DNA from: Dimargaris cristalligena
Taxonomy: Eukaryota; Kickxellomycota; Dimargaritomycetes; Dimargaritales; Dimargaritaceae
NCBI GenBank assembly: GCA_027576995.1
Contig: JANBQC010000221.1
Location: forward strand, 1 to 40,303
DNA length: 40,303 nt
Reading direction: 5' to 3'
Positions 1 through 8,875 of the stretch are shown in pieces. The translations under genes and the position numbers were made by a program. Under the pieces are notes generated by a model that searched no databases, had not been told where the DNA came from, and was given only the letters and a program-made list of their open reading frames with translations. How positions within the stretch are numbered: position 1 is the first letter of the stretch; each line of letters begins with the position of its first letter.

Positions 1-2
1 AT

Positions 3-74
3 GGGCTCGGCCGGGAATCGAACCCGGGACCACTCCCACCCTAAGGGAGTATTATACCACTAAACCACCGAGCC
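3..74 (-). tRNA. tRNA-Pro, anticodon AGG
   Basis: Read on the minus strand this is a complete 72-nt cloverleaf. The acceptor stem GGCTCGG (74 down to 68) pairs with CCGAGCC (10 down to 4), and the discriminator base at position 3 is C. The anticodon stem CTCCC/GGGAG encloses the loop TTAGGGT, giving anticodon AGG, which reads CCU (and CCC after inosine modification). The T arm contains GGTTCGAATCC, the internal B box for RNA polymerase III. There is no intron. It lies at the very edge of the window, so its 3' flank and terminator are not visible. Confidence 0.97.
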
Positions 75-1464
75 ACTGCATATTAATTTCCAAGCTTTGT
101 GCTATATATCAACATAAGAATAATTAACTCAGTTTCTTAAATTAACGACAATTACTCTACTCGTCTGGAATTCTAGAATGCCCGGAAACAGTCGTAGATA
201 ATATGCCAATACATCCTGTAGCATTTATTAGTTGATATTTTAGCCACATACTTGATGTCCTAGGATGCTAACACCTTAAAATGGATGATATCAGAAGGTT
301 ATAAATGAACCATCCAACAGTTATGGCAAATATAATAGAATACTTATAGAAATATGTACTGTGTAACCGATATTGCTAATAATTATTGGCCTTTAATAGG
401 TAGCCAGTGGGCTATACTAATTGTATGCTTTAAAACTTAGGGGCACTATTGATACTGAATATATTTAGGTAGTACTCGATCCCTCATTATAAGTTTTATT
501 GAAGCTGCCTCCCGACCTTCAAGCACCGAGCGTCCCTGAGAGACTAATGGGTTACCCCAAGTCTCAATGATTGTGATTGTTGGCCAAACCTGAAAGGAAA
601 TATCGCTATTAGTACCGATTTTTATAGGAATGCTCCTGGTCAATCTACTGTCATACTTACTGCTATTATGAACATTATAGATGATTTGGCCCTTTTAAAA
701 TATGATCCCCAAAGCCCCTAATTATATGGAACTCAGACTGGCGTCTACATCAGCTGTTTTCCCAGTTCAAAAATAGTTTTGGGTAGTTATATACAGCTAT
801 GCTTAATGTGCCACTAGGCCCAAGTGCATCAAGGTGCCATGTCAGCGATTCTCTCCTCCCAATAGATGTATACTCATTTTGTAGCAATTGAGACCACTCA
901 CACTGGCTAAGTTTAATGTTGGGCTGTCCCTACCTACACCTGCCCCACATCCCCTTTCCTCTTCATTGTACTATTTTTCACCATGCCCTTACTTAGTTCG
1001 ATTGAATATATTCCTTACACCATTCTAATTTAACCAACTGGTAGTATTAGTAGCCGTAGGACTAGTATTCCAAATGTTTCCTTGACAATGTACTTAAGGA
1101 TGTTTAAATATAACCAGATATTTATTTGAAGGTATGCGTGGCAGAAATGAAATAAAACTAATTGGATTGCTAATAAGGAAACTAAGACTAATATCGGCTA
1201 CAATGGCCGCCCATACTATCTTCGGCGAGTATTACTACCAAATGCAGTAGAAAGCGAACCATTACACCTGGGTGGATAGGTAAAATATGGTGATCGTGTG
1301 GGCCCTGCCGTACAGTGGCCATCATTTGAAGAAAAAAAGTGGATTTTAGAAGGTATTTGAAACCACTTAACCAGCCCAGTGTTGGGGGCTCGAGGCGGGT
1401 CGATGATCGTGTCATCAATGCGGATGCTTTCATCCTGCAAGCTCGCTGAACCATCGGAGGAATT
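75..1464. other. Intergenic, AT-rich, no gene seen
   Basis: About 1.4 kb between the tRNA and the 3' end of the acidic secreted-protein gene. Only short open frames occur (the longest clear one is 65 codons at 446-643, minus), without splice-consistent extension or recognisable motif. The part next to 1464 must hold the 3' UTR and polyadenylation site of the minus-strand gene. Confidence 0.6.
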
Positions 1465-1938
1465 TTATTCGCTGCTGTCTTCGCTTTCCTCATCGTCGTC
1501 GCCGGCATCTTCTTCGTCGTTATCGTCGCCGTCGTCTTCCTCGTCGTTATAATCGCCGTCATCTTCCTCGTCGTTGTAATCGCCGTCATCTTCCTCGTCG
1601 TTGTAATCGCCGTCATCTTCCTCGTCGTTATAATCGCCGTCATCTTCCTCGTCGTTATCATCACCATCATCTTCCTCGTCGTTATCGTCATCGTCGTTGC
1701 CGCCCTTATGGTGCTTCTTACCATGGCGCTTCTTGCCTTCATTATCACCATCGTCATCACCGGGGGTGCGACGGGTCAATTGGACAGTACTACCCTCTTC
1801 CCGTCGAACCAGACGGTGGAGAGAAACGGAATTGGCCAGAGTCGGGTTGCGCAGCCCATTGGGAAGCGGGCGGGCATCCACGGCGATACATAGTACGCCC
1901 GCGGCAAGGATAGTTAGGGCCAGAGTGGAGAACTGCAT
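1465..1938 (-). CDS. Secreted, highly acidic tandem-repeat protein
   Basis: This single-exon gene encodes 157 residues. Residues 1-22 form a clear signal peptide (hydrophobic core TLALTILAAGVLCIAV, small residues before cleavage). A short propeptide-like stretch follows with two dibasic pairs, RR45-46 and RR56-57, typical Kex2 sites. Next come a Lys/His-rich patch (about 69-79) and about 70 residues of nine-residue repeats of the form D-Y/D-N-D-E-E-D-D-G, almost entirely Asp and Glu. No catalytic domain is visible. A cell-wall, calcium-binding or mineral-binding role, or processing into acidic peptides, is possible but inferred. The repeats are coded by a 27-bp minisatellite, so length probably varies between strains. 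The start is favoured by the signal peptide and by a TATA box and pyrimidine-rich leader upstream. No homologue is recognised. Confidence 0.85.
   Translation of the reverse strand: MQFSTLALTILAAGVLCIAVDARPLPNGLRNPTLANSVSLHRLVRREEGSTVQLTRRTPGDDDGDNEGKKRHGKKHHKGGNDDDDNDEEDDGDDNDEEDDGDYNDEEDDGDYNDEEDDGDYNDEEDDGDYNDEEDDGDDNDEEDAGDDDEESEDSSE
1509..1697. repeat. 27-bp minisatellite, seven copies
   Basis: Seven consecutive 27-bp units start near 1509, 1536, 1563, 1590, 1617, 1644 and 1671. The four central units (1536-1643) differ only by an A/G change in the ATAATC/GTAATC segment; the outer units are more diverged. Each unit keeps frame and encodes the nine-residue acidic repeat of the secreted protein. 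The near identity of the central copies points to recent expansion or homogenisation. Confidence 0.95.
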
Positions 1939-2090
1939 AGTGGACGGAGAGGGCGGCGGTGAAGACGAAGAGGGGTAAGAGGTGAGTGGGAAAAGGAGGG
2001 AAGGTTGTAGAGAGGAGAGAAGTTGACGTGTTGCTATTGAAGGACGGTTGCTGTAATTGATGGATAGTAAAGGAGGGGGGTTATACCGAC

Positions 2091-2100
2091 CATTTTATAC
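2091..2100 (-). promoter_or_regulatory. TATA box of the acidic secreted-protein gene
   Basis: The minus strand reads GTATAAAATG here, about 155 bp before the start codon at 1938. Between the two lies a pyrimidine-rich minus-strand stretch (about 1975-2035), as often found around fungal transcription starts. Confidence 0.55.
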
Positions 2101-3380
2101 TTTTTCAGACGAGGTGCTAATTTGGGATACGCCCTTTTGATGCGAAGCGCTAAGGTTAAACTATTACCCCCACGGAGGCCTTTTATCTATGGCTTAAAGG
2201 GACTAAATGGGAGATAGAATGGCTCCTAATGCACCGTGCAATTAATGACCCGAAGGCCCCACAGGCATGGGTTGTGGTGTTAATGAGATAGTTTTCGGCC
2301 AACCGCGACCTTTATGCGATGGTGGCGAATAGCACAGGGGGGAGGGAGGGGGCTGGAGAAGGAGAGAGGGCACACTCCCTGACCATAAAGAGTATTAGTG
2401 GCTGAGTGGCCGGATATTTGGATGAGACGCCTGGGTCCTCGAATTTTAGAGGCCCTATTGGATTCGGGTACTATCAACAATGACCCCCCGAATGTGTGCA
2501 ACAAAGCAGAAACCTGGGTAATAAAGGGACTAGGCTAAGTCATTCGCTTGAAAGCAATCCACTATGCCTCTCTTGTTCCTCCAACATCCAACCCCCTCCC
2601 TCCTCTTTTTTTAAATTGTTATTTTGCTTTACACTATAGCATGGGGGGGAGTATTGGGGTGAGGATGTCCTGAAAGATTTCGGGTATACAACCCACCGAA
2701 CGCCCCAGGTCCGGAGGTCCCGATTAATTGAGACAATACAGCGGGACAAAGTGGGGCCTTTACCCGAGGCCAATTGAGTGTCTCGCGTTGCCCTTTTCAC
2801 TACTGGGCCCTTCGATTGTTGCTCAAATTAAAAAGGGTCAGCCGAGGGGATTTACATTTACCCCCCGAGTACCCTTAGTAGGCAGGCACTCGTAACTGTA
2901 GGGGCCTGGCGGTGTCCCAAATTATCCACATATTTTTCACCTCGATAGGTGGCTCAGCCGCTGAGGAAAAGTTGCCCATTAGTTCCGTGGGGTTTGGGCC
3001 CACTGTCTCTGTTTCTTTTAATCGAAAAAAAGAATATGCTACAGTGACTACCTCGGCAGTATCTGATAGTAATTTCGCTTAGCTGATGAAAAAAATGTAA
3101 CCAACTTGTAAGTCAGCATCCCTTAGAGCGTGGTGATAGTAATGCAGCTGAAGTAGAGGTATGTCCATACAATTAATTATTCGTGTGACTCAGTGACATT
3201 TCTTCAACTACCTAATAACTAGTATTATTTTTTGATTTGACACTGATGCCTAATAATTATCTCGTATATATAGGTTAAATGGTTTATTGTAGCGGAAATG
3301 CTATAAAAAATCCTAATTTATGTAAGCGAAAATGCAACAAGACCTTTGTAATTGTTAATGTAACATACAGATTCAACATA
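2101..3380. other. Intergenic between two minus-strand genes
   Basis: This region separates the promoter of the acidic-protein gene from the stop codon of HBS1. Open frames at 2280-2504 and 2540-2800 (minus) show no domain, no consistent splice structure and simple composition. I see no gene in it. Confidence 0.55.
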
Positions 3381-6300
3381 TTAGAAAATTGCAGTCACGA
3401 TGCCCGCACCGATGGTTTCGCCTCCCTTTCGCAGAGTAATGCGGCCGAAACTCTTGGAATGCTGGAACGTATCCAGGCAAACCGACCGATCGGATGTGAT
3501 TTCGATTTTAGCAGCCGAGGTCTTGGGAAGATGTCTTCGAAGAGGTAAACAATAAATAAATGCAACAGGGCCATGTCGGGAGTTAGTGGTAGTAACAAGG
3601 TCTGGTATACTAAATACAGGGGAGTGATAGCAAGGGCTAAAAAGCAGAAACCACCACTAATAATGAACGGCCAGTCGCTTACCTCGGTCGCTTTTTAATT
3701 ACTTCGCCCGACGATTTATCTAATAAGGCCACCAATTTAGTAATAAAGGCGGGCTCATTACGACTTTGGTAATGGAGAATGATCTAATAAATATATAACA
3801 AAAGAAGTAAGATGTATTCACAAGGTTAGTCAAATGAATGAAATGTCAGAAATCCATCCAGCCCTCTGTTGATTTCCTGACCAGCACCAGCCCACTGAAT
3901 TATATACCCCACATGTTCATAGTATCTAAAAGGGTAAAAGAAGCCTTCCCCTCTCCTCCAGCGGATTAATACCCAAATGAATAGCCAAGGCAGCTTACCG
4001 GGTACCCCTGCGTAATGGGAACCTTCGTCTCGAATACCACGATTTGAGCTTCGAACCGGCTCGTAGTGGGTATCGGGTGGTCACGCGGACACAGCACCGA
4101 ACCCACACTATACTGGGTAAGATCGATTCCCTGTACTGTCATTAGAATACTGTCCCCCGCGGCCGCCCACTGCACCAAGTTGTCGAGGTGATCAATCGCT
4201 TTGACGGTGCCGATTTCAAGACCGGGTACGAGGGCCAGTCGTTCGCCCACGCGAACGGATCCACTTTCCACCCGACCACTGACGGTCACGGTAGTTCCCG
4301 TGGTCCCGCCACTGGCGGCCGAGCCGACCGGGATGGTGGCCGCGATGGAGGCGGCTTGGTTATGTGTCGTTCCACCAAGTAGGCTACCCCGGAAAAAGTC
4401 ACTCACCGATAGGCGGAAAGCCCCCTCGAGCGTTCGGGTGGGCGGGGCCAGTTGGTCAATGACCTCGACCAAGCAGGGCCCGGAGTACCATTCGACCAAG
4501 GCCTGGGCGTTCGTTTCCTTACTACTAGCCTTTTCCGGCTCGTTTCCGACCCTATAGGTCAAATTGGTGCCGCGGAGGCCACTGCAGGGCACAAACACCA
4601 ACGTTTCGGGTCGGAATCCAATTTGGGTCAAAAAGGTGGACACCTGGTCCCGGATTTCCAGAAACCGGGCCTCCGACCAGTCCAGGGTATCCAATTTATT
4701 CACTGCTACCACGAGTTGCTGCACCCCGAGACTGCGGGCCAAAATGGCGTGCTCTTTCGTTTGCCCGTAGTCGCTAAATCCCGCCTCAAAGCCTCCGAGA
4801 CTGGCGTCCACCACCAGAATAGCAGCGTCCGCTTGTGTGGCCCCCGCAATCATGTTGGGTATAAAGTCACGGTGCCCAGGTGCATCGAGAATTGTGAACT
4901 GGCGGTTTTCGGTTTCGAAATTGGAGGTGGCGATGTCGATGGTAACCCCCCTAGCGACCATTGATATACAAACCGACATCCGTTGTAGCGGCAGTGGGGT
5001 AATGGTTATAATCAATAAATATAGAAGCATGTTAATAGGGTGCAAGGCAATATGGTCTCCAATAGCCAGGGTATGCGGGTGTAACATGTTAGGTAATTCA
5101 AGTACTCTCCGTGGCTTTGTCTCAGGCTCCACTTTTCGGGGCCAAGGTTGCCAACCCCAGTAGATATCAATAGTAGCAACTCCCAATTTCCTCCCTTACC
5201 TTGACCGTTCCTCTTCGGTTTCGTCCAAAACCCATGCGAAATGGAAAGACGATTTGCCCGATTTCGCCGCGTCCCGTTCGTATTTCTGCATGACCCGATC
5301 GGAAACTTGGCCCATGCGGTAAAGCAAGTGGCCCATCAGGGTACTCTTACCGGCATCGACGTGCCCCACCACAATGATGTTGATGTGGCCCTTACCCTGC
5401 CCCCGCTGTTCGAACTCCTGTGCTACATTGATGCGGGGGGCGGTTTTGGTCGGATCCGGCCCTTGACTGGTGGGTTTTGTAACCGCCGGGGCTGCGGCGC
5501 TGGTCGATGGATCTATTTTTAGCTGGTTCATCTGCGCCACGGTATCACCAACATCTTGTTGATTTGGTTGGGAGGCGGCGCCTAATGGAAATCAATCAGC
5601 CAATTGGGAAAATGGTGTAAAGTGGCGTTACAGCCAGTGGGGGTTTTCGGGGTTAATACCTCAGTTTACGTTCCATTTTGGTAAATCATGGCATTACCAT
5701 ATTCATCAACTTTAGCTAAACTACTCGATCAACGAGGCTAACCAGTGATTCCTAATAAAGGCGATTTCATTAAGAAATAGAAGAGAACCCCTCTTGATAT
5801 GATGGCAGACGAAAACTAATATAGAAACAGGTATGAACAGGAGAAGGCGAATAAAAATAAGAGAAAATTATGAACTCGTACCTTTAGCGGATTTACCCCA
5901 ATTGCTACCACTTTGGGCATTCGCAACAATATCATCCCGACTGGGTTGATCGAATCCAAAGGGTTGGACCGTCGCAGCCTTGGCTTTCTTATTTTTGTTT
6001 TCTAGGGCCCAGGGAGTAAAATACAGCAAAGAATTTAACAAAGCAGGGGGGAAATTAAAATCCTGTAGGTCCTGGTGGCCTTGGGCCAAGGAATGGTAGA
6101 GGTTAGGGGGGATACGGGGGGAAGAAGAAGAGTCGGGGAAAGATGAATGTGTGGGAGGGGGGGAAAAGAGAAATTGGGCCAAAGGCGAGGGACTGGTTGT
6201 AAGAGGCGGCTTGGGGGATTTAATGACCGAGGGGGGGGGCGGAGCAGCGGCAGTGGCAGTGACAGCTGGGGGAGAGGCGGCAGTAGAGGCCAGGGGCGGA

Positions 6301-8093
6301 TTTCCCTTACCCAACAGGCCCAGACGTGCTCCGATCGTCCTTGGCTTACTACCAGGGGCTGCCATCTGGCCCAAGGAGGGACCAGTTGATGGGCGTTTCT
6401 TCATCAGGTCCGCCAACGACGGCTTCGCGGCAGCGGATGTCGAATTTGAAGGTTTTCCCGGGGCCAAGCTGAGGCGGGGCCGTTGGTTCAGTGCCGGCCG
6501 TCCGCCGAGTCGGGGCGTAGCAGCGGAGGCCAACGGCCCTCCTTCAGAGGGAGGCTGTGTTGGATTTAATCGAAGGCTGGCCAGCGCCGCTGACGCCGAG
6601 AATTTACCCTTGGCGCCATGGGCCAGGGAACGCAGGGACGTGGTAGTGGGCGGTGTCGCTGCCTCCATAGGCGAATTGGGTTCACAGGCTGGTTCCGGTT
6701 GTATGGGCTTTATGCGAGAGTGGTCTTCCGAATCAGGAGACGACGAAATAACTGAACAATCACCAACTTTGTTTTTAAAAATAAGAGAAAATAACGTAGT
6801 GTATGTTCAGGTTGGTGAAGTATAATAAACCCCACCCGGTCGAATCAAACCATGGGAAATGCAATCGGCTGTTCAGTAGCAGCACCCTCGCCTGTGGTCC
6901 CCAGTCCCTCTGTTTGATTACAACATGTTTATCAAAGAATGTATCTTGGAATTTTGATCAGAGTTTAATTAAATGGACGCTACTTACTTTTACCTTTACT
7001 TTTCGATTGAGCAGCACTCTTTTGGCGCTTCTCGGCCGTTTCTATCATAAATAACATTAGTATTAATGTGTAGGTTATCAATCGAAAGGTCAGCTAAAGG
7101 ACTCTATAACGTATGCCCCAGATCCGATTACTTGGCTTGGTTCAAGTATACATATGGACATGCCAAAGTGTCTACATATATACATATATAAATCAACCCC
7201 GAATGCAGAATATCCAAATGAGGGACCTACCTATGGCCCAGCCCAGGGTCTGGTCCACGTCAAAATAGCTATCCCATAGTACGTCCTGGATCTCTTTATC
7301 GGTCATAGGAACCCCGTCGCCTATGACCTCCCTAATCTTGGCAAGACCCTGCTGTAATTTGGCTGATTTGGATAATAACGATGGTATTGTTTGGAAGGAG
7401 CAGCGCATATAGAAAGGGCGGGTAAGAGTATTGATGATGTATACAAAGGGGTTGTGTAAGTATGGTGCGGTCACTGTTAGTAGAGTCCCTCTCATTAAAG
7501 AATACGGGCCAGAGTAACGAGGGCAACGGGCCCCTCACCCAGCCAGCCTTACAGTATTATTCCCAGGCGAAACACGATATATGAAACGGCTCGTTTAACG
7601 TATAGTCAAAGTATGGTAGCACTGAATGGTGTTTAAATAAAAAGAATTGGCTTACCGAAATCCTCCTCGGACATTTCGTCCTCGGGGTATTCTTCGTCGT
7701 ATTCATCGTCGAATACGTCTAATGGCCATACAATAAGGCATGTAGTCGAAAGCGGGGGTTGGGTTAAGGACCAACAACATTATATATTTACATAGATAAA
7801 TACAAAAAACCGACTCAGTTAGAAATTACACCAATTCGTAAAGCCCATGCGCACATCCACCCCCTAGACTCGACTGACAAATTGGGGGTATTCGGTCTGG
7901 TTTCGGGGTGGCGGGTATAGCACCTGGAAAAATACGGGATGGAAGGGCCGAGGCAATGGAAAGTATGCCCCCACAAAAACCCGCCCTGTCTCGCCCGTTC
8001 AAGAAGCGAATGCACCGAACTTGGGAAAAGGCTCTCTATTTGCAATAACCTACCGTCGAGATCTAGGTTACGAACGTTGCGGTGGCGTGACAT
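3381..8093 (-). CDS. HBS1: HBS1 ribosome-rescue GTPase, with Ski7-like exon
   Basis: Translational GTPase that acts with Dom34/Pelota to split stalled ribosomes in no-go and non-stop decay. Exons: 8093-8054, 7718-7656, 7362-7231, 7041-6988, 6766-5882, 5581-5200, 4950-3999, 3783-3683 and 3534-3381. They sum to 2763 nt, 920 residues, all phases matching. The N terminus MSRHRNVRNLDLDD and the acidic MSEEDF segment match the HBS1 N-terminal domain (about 1-96). Exon 5 (97-391) is Pro/Ser/Ala-rich and ends with FGFDQPSRDDIV, a motif near the GTPase in fungal Hbs1. The G domain has GHVDAGKS (464-471), GVTID, DAPGH (541-545), NKLD (603-606) and SGL (642-644). WVLDETEEERSRGVTID marks Hbs1 rather than eRF3, which has a different sequence here. 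The C-terminal barrel ends with GGETIGAGIVTAIF. Exon edges are inferred from GT/AG and homology. Confidence 0.95.
5882..6766 (-). other. HBS1 exon 5, possible alternatively used Ski7 cassette
   Basis: An 885-nt exon, exactly 295 codons, flanked by phase-1 introns on both sides, so skipping it would keep HBS1 in frame. Its donor (GTACGA) is the weakest of the eight in the gene. Reading through it adds three codons and then a stop near 5868. The product is low-complexity but has a Leu/Phe-rich patch (SLAQGHQDLQDFNFPPALLN) and a SLADLMKKRPS segment. In several eukaryotes one gene makes Hbs1 or Ski7 by alternative splicing around such an exon; that this one does so is inference. Confidence 0.5.
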
Positions 8094-8875
8094 GGTAAGC
8101 AGTTAACAGGGGGGAAATAAACGGAAAAACTATAAAACCAAAAATTAGGAATGAAACCAAGGTGAGAGAATGTACAAGTGGAATGGGGGGTACAGCTGGG
8201 ACAAATAGACCCGCCGAGCCACCCTCACCCTTTCACGACAAAGTTTGAGTCAGCGGAGTTGGCGGGGGCGGTGTCAATAAAGTGCCTCGGCTTTGTGAGT
8301 AAACTGGCTGTTCTATTGTAGCAACTCATGTTCTAACTTCCTCCGTCAAGTCAAATAGCGACAAGGTAACCTAGATGTAATTCCCGCTCGCTTACTTTGA
8401 ATAGGGCACAAATGGCCCACTGAATAGCCAGCAGGTTGGACTGCGCCTCCCACTTGGTTCTTAATTTCACCTCCCATCTTTTAAATTATGTAATATAGAA
8501 TCGGCCAATCGCGAATTGTCAATATCCAACCAAGCAAGAGTTTTAATCAATAATAATCAACCGATTTAATCGTACACAATAAATTGTCTACTGTATCGTA
8601 CATTGTAGGTAAAATGAAGTGATATCTCCCAAAAAATAAAACGAATACTACTAAAAAAACAACAACCATCACTTCAGTGAAACTATCCATATCGTAAATC
8701 AAAAAAATAAAATAACCGACAGGTAAGAGCGGAATTCAAATCAACCATCCGCTGCCTTATTGCTCTTTTCAAATTAAAGAGACGTGTCGGTTCCGTATCG
8801 TTCACAGGTAAACATAAGTAACACATGTTCATAACCAAACATATTAAAGGGATGATATACAGTGCGGCCCATCCT
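8094..8875. other. Intergenic, HBS1 promoter and sestrin 3' end
   Basis: About 780 bp between the HBS1 start and the stop codon of the sestrin gene, both minus. It should contain the HBS1 promoter near 8100-8400 and the sestrin 3' UTR near 8875. A TGAGTCA element (8246-8252) lies about 155 bp upstream of the HBS1 start. No open frame of note. Confidence 0.6.
8246..8252. promoter_or_regulatory. TGAGTCA (bZIP/Gcn4-type) element upstream of HBS1
   Basis: A perfect 7-bp match to the AP-1/Gcn4 core within the likely HBS1 promoter. A 7-mer occurs by chance in a window of this size, so only its position supports it. Confidence 0.25.

Noticed and set aside
1188..1760. 190-codon minus-strand frame, Met/Thr-rich, over the minisatellite
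   Set aside because: It is the shifted frame of the 27-bp repeat that codes the acidic protein; it has no signal peptide and lacks independent support.
4188..5163. Long plus-strand frames opposite HBS1
   Set aside because: They are shadows of the G-domain exon, without motifs of their own.
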